64,000 nt of DNA from NCBI RefSeq assembly GCF_022581195.2, contig NC_061455.1, forward strand, positions 4,956,120 to 5,020,119, read 5' to 3'. Under the pieces are notes generated by a model. That model was not told the DNA's origin, ran no database searches, and worked only from the letters and a program-made list of their open reading frames with translations. Position 1 is the stretch's first letter. Each line of letters starts with the position of its first letter. The DNA comes from Helicoverpa zea (lineage: Eukaryota; Arthropoda; Insecta; Lepidoptera; Noctuidae). Below are positions 1 through 11,244 of the stretch, in pieces. Position numbers and translations under genes: made by a program.

Positions 1-355
1 TTAATTGGGTAGTTTACGTTACCGACTGGTAACGGTGTTCATCCATAAACTATCTGTCATTTCTGTGAGTTGTCAAGAACAAACACTCGTAAAAGTACTT
101 AAATATTTTGTTGCGGTTTCGGATCGTTATAAAGAGAAAACTAATGAAAGGTATGTGTATTTTCTATTATTAATTATTGATTGTCAAAATCTCCAGTTAC
201 AATTATAGTAAGTCGATGCAATCCACACCTATTATACCAATATGAATTCAAGGAACACACTTGAAACCAAGACTATCGGCTATCGCATAAGTGGTTTGCT
301 TTAAGGAATGTGAAGTGGTTCTAACATACTGCTGCAAAAAAAAAATACTGCTAAC

Positions 356-554
356 CTTGGTCCACTGTTTGTGGGTTTTGATGGTGCCACCTATACTGTT
401 TAAGCGCACGGCTAATTCCTCCCACTGGCTTCGACTTCGCTCTCTGGCATTTTGCGTTCTCACGAAACCCTTCGCCAGGCCAGGGTTTTGCTCCATAAAC
501 TCAACCAGAGTTTCAACCTGAGCCGACGAAGGGTGAGACGACCTGTCATTTGGA
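356..554 (-). CDS. Exon with zeste-type Myb/SANT DNA-binding domain (partial gene)
   Basis: Read on the minus strand, this is one open exon of 66 full codons. It follows a good acceptor (AATAATTTCAG before 554) and ends at a GTTAGC donor (after 356). It begins PNDRSSHPSSAQVETLVEF, continues MEQNPGLAKGF, and has SQWEELAVRLNSIGGTIKT and KQWTK near its end. This order (a 'LVEFME.N..LAKG' helix, a W-x-x-L-x-x-LNS-x-GG turn, then K-x-x-x-QW-x-K) matches the Myb/SANT-like domain of Drosophila zeste-type regulatory proteins. Many insect copies of that domain are linked to Harbinger transposons. The next family residue is usually V-W, which would lie in the following exon to the left; none is visible within 1-355. 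Without splicing the frame runs about 28 more codons to a stop with no similarity I recognise. It may be a host transcription factor exon or a transposon-derived relic. The domain call is firm; the gene status is not. Confidence 0.7.
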
Positions 555-1110
555 CTGAAATTATTGTTGGATTAATAAAATAAACACTTCTTTAATTAAT
601 ATTATTTTTAACTTTATAACAAGAAATATAAAATTACTTCATGATTTTATCACAATTACGGCGAAAACCGGCGAAAACAAACAAGCTTAAACACAATATG
701 AAGACAGAAGATACCCGATATATTACTTTCCTCTATGACAGAAGAGAAGAAAATATTGTCCACAGATTAATAATGGTATTGGCGCTGTCAGTATTTTTTT
801 TCGTAGGGTAAGCATAGATTATATTCACAGCACGAATTTAGAGATTTCTGTTTATTTTATACTTAAAAGCTGCCTCAAATTCCTTACAATAACAAATTAT
901 AACTAAAACATCATATTTAGCTAAAATTCTGTGTCAAAACTGATAAAATTAAAAACTGATTAATCTCGGTTGACATTTTGTCGAGTGGGGAAGTCACTAG
1001 CACAGCATTGGTCGATGTCGAGCTCACTTCAGTTCGCAAGTGATTAGGTGATGTTTACAGAATGCAAAATCAAGGTCGTTCTGAATCGAATGCGAAGTGA
1101 GAGTGAATAG

Positions 1111-1632
1111 CGAAGTGAAATGCGAGTTGTTGTTCGAATTTTATAGAATCGACGTGCAGGCAGGCCTTGGCCCTGTTGCGCCCCGCTGGGGTTGCTGACA
1201 GTATTCTACTTGTGTAGCCCTTTCATTTGATACCCATATTGAGGGGGCTGTGCCATTTTGTGCAGGCGGCCATATTGGATTTAATTAAAGGTGTATACAA
1301 AATTTCAGACCAATCGGTTGACAGGAAGAGGGTGAAATTTGAATTACTAAATTTGATCCAAGAATAAATAATAAAACAAACGGGGTGAGCTAAATAAAAC
1401 CGTTTAAATATCTCGTAATGTTGAAACTGATTGTAATTTTTAGGAAAGCTCTTTCATTATATCTAGCCGAATATAAGAAATGGCAATAAAAGTTGATAAT
1501 GATCTGTAAAATCTGATTTTTTATGCAATAAATTGTGAAAAAGTGCCCATCCCTCCCCTACCTCCCCTAAAGTATGAAATGACATTACGAATCGAAGTGA
1601 AATGCGAGTTGTTGATCGAGTTTTATAGAATC
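1111..1632. repeat. LINE/SINE-like tail between two 40-bp direct repeats
   Basis: A 40-bp sequence (CGAAGTGAAATGCGAGTTGT and following, ending TTATAGAATC) occurs at 1111-1150 and again at 1593-1632 with two mismatches. Between the copies lies a segment containing 'CATATTGGATTT' and 'AATTTCAGACCAATCGGTTG', then an A-rich stretch with AATAAATAATAAAACAAACG. I recognise this arrangement from interspersed lepidopteran retroposon tails. The 40-bp copies are too long for a usual target-site duplication, so they are either the two ends of a separate repeat or an older tandem duplication. Just upstream (1075-1120) is a low-complexity run of GAAGTGA-like units. Confidence 0.5.
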
Positions 1633-3669
1633 CCAGTACTGGGGTGAATGCCGAATAGGCCTGGCTTATGGCTGGAAATATTCGCGGATAGAAGTATTTA
1701 TTGTCCGTAGAACAATTTTGGTTACTGCAATTTCATTTTTCCAATAGTTGAATACATACATATTTATATCAAACGTACCCGTTCATAAGCTGCAATTGAA
1801 TAACTGTAATATTATAAATTCCTTTTTTATTTAGATAGATAATATATCATATTGTAGATAATATAACATCGATATAAAATTACAAATCAGCTTTGCATAT
1901 CGATAAATTGATCAACAGTCAGATTAGCCAAGGCACTTATTCTGCTCACCTCACAAAGTTTGTTCTATTGAAAAGTACTATCGACAAAATAAGTACCATC
2001 AAACAAAAGAAAAAAGAAACAGTTGTAAAAAAATAAAAAAGGGTCCCCAACTCTAGTTTCCGGCACTAGCTGGATAAAGGGGCTCTTGAAATTCGGCGCT
2101 CGGCCGGTCAACCGGGTCCTTAGCCGAAACCCAAATTATACGTTGCGACTAAATTGTCTCCGTTCGCCTATCTGCTAGGTTTTGAGATGTCTGCGTACAG
2201 TTAGCATAGTCATTTTGTTACATTTTCAATGAGAAAAAAAATTAACATAATGCCGTCAACTTGTATAGAGGTGTACTCTAATAAACATAGATAGAGCCTC
2301 AATAGAGAAATGTAATTTATTATGACATTAAATTATTTTCTCAATTAATTCACATTCTAAATAAAATCTCGATGAATATAGACGTACCTAAACATGTTTA
2401 CATCGTTAATACGGCTTTCCACATATAAAATCCGTACACAGCCTTTCAAAAATCACATACATTTCAAGAGCAGAGATTTGACGTTTAGAAAATGACAAGC
2501 TTGTTAGACGTATACTCGAGGAAAGGATTATAGTCCCGACGGTACTGCGAAACCGAGTGCACTCGAAAAGTTAATAATTCGAAACCCGTTCGTGTACTTG
2601 TCTGATTCCCCATTCATATTCATATTTATTTCGTTTCACCTGTTCGCCCCAGGACGCTTCACAAATTTAAATTTAAATCCTTAATTTTAACAAGATACGC
2701 GGCGTAACTTATATTCAAATTTTCTCTTTAAAACATATTGCTCGGCGGGTCGGAAGCAATCTCCATTGTGCCTCGATTCCGAATCAACGGTGTTTAAGTA
2801 TGATTATTCGCGAAAATCTCATATTTATGTAAATTAGACGTCAAATGAATGCGATTGTTGTTCTTTGTTCGGTCTTGGGTTGCTTGCTTAGAATTTCATT
2901 AAGGTACATCTAAAGGTACTTGTGTATTTTGCTTTTGGGTTGATTTATTAGCTTGGACCTCATTATTTTTGTTTAAGATTTTTTTAAAATATATATATAT
3001 ATATTATTCATTTCATTCTAAACACGGTTGGAAAATGATATTTGCAACAAACAAAGCCGTCGAGAGCCAACAATTCATTTTCAAAATTAAACGCTGGTGT
3101 CCAGTAAACAGCATATCGAGCCAGCAAGCTGTCATCTTGAACCATTCGTAATTTATGAACTCAAATAACTATGGAGACCGCGACCAAGGAATGCAATCAC
3201 CATTCGGTTAATTAATAATTCTAGACTGGTCTGAGGACATAAAGTCTGCGGTTGTGAACCCCCCTCCCCTTCTATTAGTACCCCGTTTTAATACTGCCCA
3301 CATTTAGCAAGAAGCACTCTCTACATATTAATTTTACGAGACTACCTCTTATACTCTCGAACCCGACAATTTGGCTTTTCACAATTGCGGTGCACCGCGG
3401 CTAGACATCCGAATATACTGTACGAGTATTGTACGTAATTATTTATGATGTACCTATTAGACTGCACTGTACTGGCACTGAAATGGGGATCTTGAAACTC
3501 AAGAGTTAGTTTATAGTAGATGCAGTTTGAAGTTTTTGGTCTTCTTATTTCAAACTGCCATGTTCTATCTTTTGTTTCATTTTCTTTGACTCTCTTTTAG
3601 TTTGTGATTTGTGTGTTGTATCTTTTCTTGTTTTGTATTCGTCATTATATACTCACAATTGTATTTATA

Positions 3670-4014
3670 ATGAGTTGTCTTGTCGTGCAAGATAAGCAAA
3701 AAACATACCTAGACAATACTAAACTATTATTATATCTACATAAAAATAATCTTAAAGTACTTGCTTCTACGAAGTTTCAAGTACTTATAAAAAGTAAGTT
3801 TATTAATAATAGCCTCAAGACGATTTTCAACAGACATAATATAGCAACTACTTTTAATAAAGGACTCTTGATTTTAATTAATGTTTATGAAGTGTCCTCG
3901 CGTGCTTTACATATTTTTATTAAATATGAAATGTTTTTATTAAAATATACCACTTTTTATAAGGAGTACACCGTAATTAGTAGACATTTTCTTGTGACTT
4001 ATATTATTAGTTAG
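3670..4014 (+). CDS. Unassigned ORF, 114 residues, uncertain
   Basis: An ATG-initiated frame of 114 codons ends at TAG. The open stretch runs stop to stop from 3604, which is long for such AT-rich DNA because stop codons should be frequent. The product begins MSCLVVQDKQKTYL and is rich in Lys, Leu, Ile and Asn, with no signal peptide, transmembrane helix or motif I recognise. No good splice sites flank it, and I see no promoter. It could be a single-exon orphan gene, a fragment of an old element, or chance; a few ORFs this long might be expected by chance across both strands of a window this size. I lean towards chance. Confidence 0.15.
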   Translation: MSCLVVQDKQKTYLDNTKLLLYLHKNNLKVLASTKFQVLIKSKFINNSLKTIFNRHNIATTFNKGLLILINVYEVSSRALHIFIKYEMFLLKYTTFYKEYTVISRHFLVTYIIS

Positions 4015-4084
4015 TAATGCAAGTGAGTGGTAATGTTTTTCTTAATTAGAGCGTCAGGAGCTCTAGTCTATATTGAGGACCAAA

Positions 4085-4150
4085 TTTGCCGACCATCGGC
4101 CGATAGTTGGCCGATACTTGCGTTCGAAGGTGATCGAGAATCCCATACAA
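4085..4150. repeat. Short palindromic repeat trace
   Basis: The sequence around 4092-4118 contains CCATCGGCCGATAGTTGGCCGATA, an imperfect inverted/tandem arrangement of CGGCCGATAG and TGGCCGATA. I recall this type of sequence from dispersed lepidopteran repeats. The boundaries are not resolvable here. Confidence 0.3.
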
Positions 4151-7138
4151 CTTTTTATTGTCGTATCAAATATGGCCATAAGGATAATAAGGAGTCCAGT
4201 CAAATTATCAGCCCATCTATAATTCTTAGATTTCCAACAATCTGACTCTTGACTCTCCTAGGTCTAGGTATAGGTAGGTACTAAACTTTTCTTAGAATAA
4301 GAAATTAAATTCCCCTCACCGATCAGTTCAGCATAAACGCCAATATTATCCGAAGCTAAACTTGATATGCGAAAACCTTTCATTAACAAAAGGTCGGGAT
4401 GTAGTCCCGCCAGACATTTTCCTAAGGCTTTAATGAAACCGCTGAATAACGTAGGTACCTATAACGGCATGTTATTATGACGAAGGAATTTAGCTAGTAG
4501 ACACGTTATTTGTGACTTTGTGTAATTTTATTTTAAGCTTTATTTAATTTTAGACGGTGTCTAAGTTTGTATTTTATTGGACCACTCATTTCTCGGCTCG
4601 GAGAACTTGAGCGTTAAAAATGTTGACTGCTTCTAGGATGCACTGAAGATCTATTACATTCTTACACACGATCGGTTTAGTGTCCGGAGATTTTTTACAC
4701 AAAAAAGTATACACCATACATTTCTTTGCAAAACTTTTATAAGCCTGAAATAATAATATTATTTAATCTAAATAATTTTATAAGCAGGCAACGCGACTCT
4801 TCTGGTGTTGAGACGACAATTTCTTACAATCAGGCCTTATAAAAAGTACATCACTAAAACTCATGTTTGATATTTTCATATAAATTTTAAGAAATTGAAG
4901 TCTATTTATAGCAATTCCAAGAATACACGATTGATATACTTGGATTCTAAAACTTTGCCATCGTTTCAGACAAAGGATTGTTTCAATAAATTGTTACCGA
5001 AACAAGCCTTTAATTTATTGTAGGAGAAGAGTTTGTGGTCGGACCGCATATTTATCTTAAATCTAAAATAGTTTCGATAAAATCTTGCAAGTTTTTTGGC
5101 TTTTCTACGTATTTATATGTGATAGAGTGTCTTTCTTTTTGTAGTTCAAGGCAGTCCAGACTCAACTTACTTCTTTAATGGTTATTCCCATACTTACTTT
5201 TATAAAACTTTGAGATAAAAGAAATTATAATAAAAATTACATAAAATACCTAATTTTGAAAGTGAATCAAAATTATGTTTTCATTATCAGACAATAGACA
5301 GGCATATGTTTAAAGTCTGTAGTGGTTTTTTATAATAGAAGCAAGGCTTCTCTGTTGTGTACCGTGTGATTTTTCCTTTTGCGAATAATAAATAAGAGTA
5401 AAAATATTCACAAAAATCACATAGCTTCGTAATTTAGGATTCCAAAAACTCTAAACCGTTACTAACCACATCTCTACATGTTCACGTACAATCCGTCATT
5501 CATCATATTGAAACTAGAATTTGATTTCGCGAAATGGAAATCTTATTTCCACAGCATTCATATTTGACGAGTGTACCGTGAAAAATATCTGCATACAGTA
5601 CACAAGCTTCAATAATCTCAATCTCGACGACTTTAGTAGTTTTGTAGATACTAATATTTTGCGTGACAGTTTCGTGTTAAGGGTAGGCACCACGCAAGAA
5701 TTTTCACTGAAAGTATTTTTTAGGCACGACTTATTGAATTCTTATCATAGTTTATTGTGATGTGATTTTCGAATACGTAACGTCGTTTATATTCTGGGTA
5801 CTCAAAAAAGAATCAAAGCTAGGTGCAAAATAAATGGTAAAAAGTATGAAAACCTTTATGATTTTTTCCAAATCTCATATTAAAACACACACTATTCAGG
5901 CAATTAAAAATATATTCTACTAAATATTTGATAGTTATGTAAAATTTTATTGATTCGACTTAATACAGAATTACCTGGGCACCTACTACAAATTATATGA
6001 AACATATTTTTCCTAACACTGAAAAAATAACTTAATATCAAAAAACATCGCCTTAACAGGTCCTGTTGCGTACGGAAGCGAGAGCCACTCGTGCGATAAG
6101 CGTCTCGTTCCGTACATGGAAGATAACACCGTGCCGCTATCTGCCTTCCTAATGAAAATATGCGCCACAATAGCCTGCGGAGTTAATAATAATAACCGGG
6201 AGCTGTTGGACAACTTAGCCAGGGTTTCATTTTGTTGCTATGTATACCGATGATGCGTTAATGAAATCGTCATCAAATCTGCCAAGCCTTTTCCCAACTA
6301 TGTTGGATTCTTAACTTAGCAAGGCTTTACTTTGTTGTTAAATATAAAGACCTAACCATGCTTATTGAACGTGGAATGACAAACATGAAATGTTGATAGG
6401 TAGGTTCTCGTATCATAAATGAATACATACGTTAAAAATAAACAGCACATAGGCATACAAGCATTTTTGTTGGAGTGCTTAACAGGTAGAAAAGCGCTGC
6501 TAGTGGAAGAATTTCGTGAAAAGAACAATCAATATTTTTATGAATTTTCTGTCTGAAAAGCTGCCTTTACCCATAACTTGCTGTCTGTGTATTAACGAAG
6601 GTGACATAAATAAGCGTGTAAATGTGATCTATTCAAAACTCTAGATGGACAAACTTTTACAGTCATGTCACACTAAACTTAAATTACAGAAATTATTTCT
6701 AACACACAAAACTAAGCAATGGCTGAACAGTCACGTAACTTAATTATAAAGTTGGCTAAGCTAAGTATATTACGTATCCAAAATAAACTCTGCAACTATG
6801 TAAGGTATTAGTACTAACTTATGTGAATACTTGTACATTATATGAATCATTATAACGAAGCAAATTGCAGTTAGACTCGAAAAATTCTTGAATACACGTT
6901 TGGGATAAGAAATGCTAGTTAAAAGTTTGTATTAAACCTCATGTAGTTCTGAACAGACATCGTTTGTTACTGTCTTTCGCGGATTAACACGTAGTTTCAG
7001 AATTCGTAGTGTAGGTATTCTGATTGTACACCGTCTATTATTTATTTTCTTGTAGAGTTATGACTAATGTTTTATAGATACAGTATAATTAGCAACAATG
7101 CTCCTAGATTTGATTTAAAAACATCAGAATGATAAATT

Positions 7139-7260
7139 AACCTCCCCACTCAGAGACATTTAATGGTTACTTAAGTCACTCCTTAGTGACGGAATGTCAT
7201 ACAAATCCTTCACTAAAGAATGGCTTAAGTAACCATTAAATGTCTCTGAGTGGGGAGGTA
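7139..7260. mobile_element. Palindromic MITE (foldback, about 120 bp)
   Basis: CCTCCCCACTCAGAGACATT and the following bases at 7141-7175 recur as a perfect reverse complement at 7224-7258 (35 bp). Imperfect pairing continues inward (CTTAGTGA against TCACTAAAG), leaving a loop of under 30 bp. The whole element is close to one hairpin. TA occurs on both flanks (TTAA before, TA after), compatible with a TA target-site duplication as in Tc1/mariner-type MITEs. It has no coding capacity. The perfect long arms suggest a fairly recent insertion. Confidence 0.85.
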
Positions 7261-7261
7261 A

Positions 7262-10200
7262 GAAGTTTACTTTAATAATCCACCGTGATGTGGAAAATTG
7301 ATAAAATTCATCTCCTTCAATGGAACGAATGGTCGATTTAGATTCTCTTCTTCCTACCTATCGAGATGTGATAGGTTCTTACAGTCAATCTCACTATCCT
7401 TGTCGATTGGCAAATGACACGAGTACATCATAAACTGATCTATGGACTTCATGCACATCCGAGACACCAAACAATATAAAATTTTAATTCACATTCATGG
7501 TTTAACGATGTCAAGCGTCCTTAAGAGTCATAAATCGCCACTGGGGGACAACAGGACATTATTAAAATACCGCATCACCGTTCTGACACGTCTCTAATTA
7601 AATTTCACATGAGCTCGTAAAATTTTAACAGCCCTTTAGAGTTTTAGATAGTATATTGATGTCGAAAAGTTAGAACTGTATTTGAAGATGTATGCAGATA
7701 TGTGTATGGTCGTCTAGGGTTTTGAGTATTTTTATGGTCGTGTATTAAGTATTTTATGTTTTGGGAAACTTTTATACTGCATTGATGAAGAGGAAGATCA
7801 ACAAAATTGATGGATTACAAGAACTTAAATATATTGTCAGGGATAATTTTGTTGTTTGTCTGTAATAATACGACTGAATACTTTCTTCACGATGGAAATA
7901 CAACAAATCACGAACAACTTAATCCGGTTGTTCTTGCAAACCTTATCCGAGTGGTTCTTACAATCAAAGAGAAACTCCCGGTCGTATATAATCTAACACA
8001 ATACTAACACATTAGGAACAAGTAACCGTGTGTACACAGCGGGCGGAGTAATGAATGCTCCTGAGAATAATAAGCTAACAAAAGAAAATCGCTATTTGTT
8101 TTCCGCATTTCTCTTTCCCCAGCGGCGGATCACGTCATTATTTCATGGATCGAGATTTTTATTATTTTTTCGGGTACCGTATGGAGTTTTGGTATTATTA
8201 ATTTTGAAAGGTCCTTTGGCGCTTGCAGGCCTTTTCGTTTCCTATAAAAAAAATAAATTGATCAGTGTTAATGTGTAAAAAAAATATTTAAAATTGAAGC
8301 TACCACATTTGTAAAGTAAACCTTTAACACAATTTCATTCTTATGCAGACCCTCAACATCACAAAACAACTTAAACTTCACAGTTTTTCTCCTATCCACC
8401 GTCGTGTGGTAATTAAAGATAAATATAATATAAAACGATCCACTTCGCAAAGATCGCGTCTCGCTTAGCTTTTGTCTTCTAAATGGACTCTTGTAGGTAG
8501 ACTGTCATCCATTGTTTATTTAATCTTTCACGAAAAGAATAAATGATTTATAAGTTACTTTTATAGAACAAAGAAGGAACAAAGTACATGCTTAGATGTA
8601 TATTTTTATTGCGAGTAATGAAGCTTTCGCTTGTTCAATTAAAAATACAATAGCGGCAGCAAATTAGTCTACTGCTTGTTTTTACCTTGTGTTTTTCTAC
8701 GATGTTATTTTAGAATAATTTTGTTGCGTCGCTTTTTTGTTTGCAGTTCTTTTGTCAAGTTTAAGTTTGAAAAGTTGCACACAATTAAGAGTTTTCTTTA
8801 TTACATAGAAACATAAATTACTTGATAACAAGTGTATTTATATCGCTTGATATGCTCGACATTAACTTAATTGAATAATCTTTAATTACCTTATCTTCTG
8901 AATCTTTGTTTTTTTTTTTGCTTTATAAAGTTCAACATTAAAACATTTCAGCAGATAAAAACACGAAATAACTTTTCAAACAAAAATAGAAAAACTATTA
9001 TCCATCTAATTCTCTTTTAACGTGTAAAATAAAATACCTACGTATCACACCCCACATCGTATTAGTGCGAAAATAAAGTTCTAAGAGATAATGTAACAAG
9101 TTATAAGTGAGCAGGATTGTGACCAGACTCCACCTGTTTGTTCCCACTGTGCACGCGACAAGTAACTTGAGAGGTTCCTCAAGTTTTCTTAACATTTATC
9201 TACAAGTTGAATTGTTACAATTTTATGTAGAATCGTTAATACTGCTGCATAAACTCAAACTTAAGTTCTGGAACTCTGTAATTTTGTATGTTTTTGGAAG
9301 GTGCTGAATGACGTTGAAATTGAAACTTTTCAATTAATTAGGGATTCTGAGATTGTCTTATAATTTTAAATACTCTTGAAATAGAAAAAGAGCGAATATA
9401 TTCTTCCAATAGGTAGGTATAAAAAGGTCTTTTAGCAGCTCTCCGCCTTCCTGAAAAGGGCTTATATTGAATGACTATACTAACTGTATGAAAAGACACC
9501 TTTACTTTCCTTGTTAATACCACAGGATGACCACGCAGGAATACCTACGACACCCACGGGAATCGAAACCTGATCTTTTCTAAGTCGAAATCATAGATCA
9601 TATTGCTAGACAGTCATCGTGTTTCTTTGGACATAAAAGTGTTTATTTTCAAACGTAGAAGACGCCCATTATAGCTTGACCTTTCACAATGGCGCTGTTT
9701 GTCAAGACAGCTGTCAAAGATATGTCAAATTTAGAACTTCCAGAGTTAGTTTGTGATTCTGTCGTGTGTCAAGGTATGTTGGTGAGAATAATAAGAGCGA
9801 GCGTAACAACCCGACACATTGACGTAAAATAAGCAATTTCCTTTTGTATCAACCAAGGTGTTGGCTGTTTATGACGCTAACTTTACGATTTGTTTGTGTT
9901 TGAACCACGGAGCGGTTTTAAAATCGAATTTCTAAAGTAGTTTCAATAAACGTGCACGTAAAATTTAACGTTTTATTTAAATAAGTAAGTTATTCTGGCT
10001 GGCTTCGGTTTATATGTTGACTTAACTAGGAACTTTATAACTGTTTTGTTGTCATAGTATTTAATTGTGGCTATGTATATCTCACTGGGTTTCGTAGTAA
10101 AAGATGAATGTTTAATAACTTGCAAATAATTAGCATTTTGAAGATAAACTAAACTATTGCATGCTTATTTAATATAAATTCAAAAATACCTAGATTTTGA

Positions 10201-11145
10201 CCAAAATTGAAGTCGAAAATGTCCAAAAAAATATTCAAAACAGTGTACCATCTACATTCATATCAGGCGAACACGGTACAAAACCCAAATCAATACAATA
10301 GAGGAATCAAAACACCGTAGATGTCGTCGAAAAACACTGTAATTTCAGTCAGGGCACATGCAGGAGCCTGTTAAAAAAGAAACGCGAACGTGACAGGCAT
10401 GAGGAACAAAATGGCCGCCTGGACGGACGAATGGACACGGAATATATTAGAGGAGATACTGGATTGTCGAGCTGTGTGTATATTTTTAGGCAATAGTTTT
10501 TATTTCTTCGGAAATTGATAATTTGGAAAGTGTTAATATGGCTGTCGTATAACCATAAGTTCACATTAACTACGGACTATATGTTACGGTAAAGGTAGGT
10601 ATAGCTAAATACAAAGAGAAAGGAGCTAACATTTCAAAATATAAATAAAATTTGCTTAAATTATCAAGGTTTTTCCACATTGGTGCCGTGTCAGTTTTTC
10701 CAACTGAACAATGTTAAGACAATTTAAATTGTCGATACCTTTGACACCTCATCCTAGCCAACATTTTGAAACTTCCCACTGGTGTAAAAATAAAATCTTT
10801 TTCCCAAACAATTCCGTCTTATACTCGGTGTATATTATTGAAAACGTGTTCATCCGTGCGCCAAAACGTATATGTGACCAAACTTCAGTATCTTTGTGAG
10901 ACATTGAGGCTCGCCTTCACGGTACATTTGCTATATGAAATAAGATTTCGATTAGTATCCTTACAATTTAAAAGCGCCACTAGGATATAAATTCGTGATA
11001 AATTGAATTTATTTTCGATAAAGTTTGGGGAGAGTATTTAGGAGTACTAAGTATATTTGTATTTTGTTTCTGTGCGAATGGTTGCTGCCTATATGATCCT
11101 CGATTTATTGTAATAGGTGAAATTATTCCATAATATTACAATTTT
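7262..11145. other. Gene-poor interval
   Basis: No supportable gene. A short frame at 9689 (ATGGCGCTGTTTGTC...) has a donor-like CAAG/GTATGT 84 bp in, but its protein is unrecognised and the surrounding TGTCAA/GACAGCTGTC strings look repeat-derived. The remaining ORFs are short, lack splice context and lie in AT-rich DNA. Confidence 0.5.
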
Positions 11146-11244
11146 ACACATACTGAAGGTTCGGCTTCCATCAGTTTGTGTAAAATTGACCCCAACATGA
11201 TTGGGAAAAGGCTCGGAGGATGATGATGACACATACTGAAGGTT
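11146..11244 (+). mobile_element. Severely 5'-truncated LINE tail with 16-bp target-site duplication
   Basis: A 67-bp insert (11162-11228) is flanked by two identical copies of ACACATACTGAAGGTT at 11146-11161 and 11229-11244. The insert reads as the last codons of a retrotransposon ORF (SLCKIDPNMIGKRLGG then TGA) followed directly by a GATGATGATG tail. This is the form of LINE 3' ends that are common in Lepidoptera. The identical flanks are the target-site duplication of target-primed reverse transcription. Only the extreme 3' end was copied. Confidence 0.85.

Larger units (their letters stand above)
633..7138. other. Gene-poor AT-rich interval
   Basis: Apart from the repeat at 1111-1632, the possible ORF at 3670-4014 and the repeat trace near 4085, I see no gene. 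There is a short (TA)n run at about 2989-3004. The stretch 6040-6230 is clearly richer in GC and in sequence complexity than its surroundings and could be a conserved regulatory block. Nothing in it reads as spliced coding sequence. Confidence 0.5.

Noticed and set aside
9535..9575. tRNA-like T-arm string GGGAATCGAAACC
   Set aside because: No acceptor stem or anticodon arm could be folded around it; it resembles the start of a dispersed repeat.
9689..9774. Possible short first exon (MALFVKTAVKDMSNLELPE) with a GTATGT donor
   Set aside because: No downstream exon found, and the surrounding GACAGCTGTCAAA-type strings are typical of repeats.
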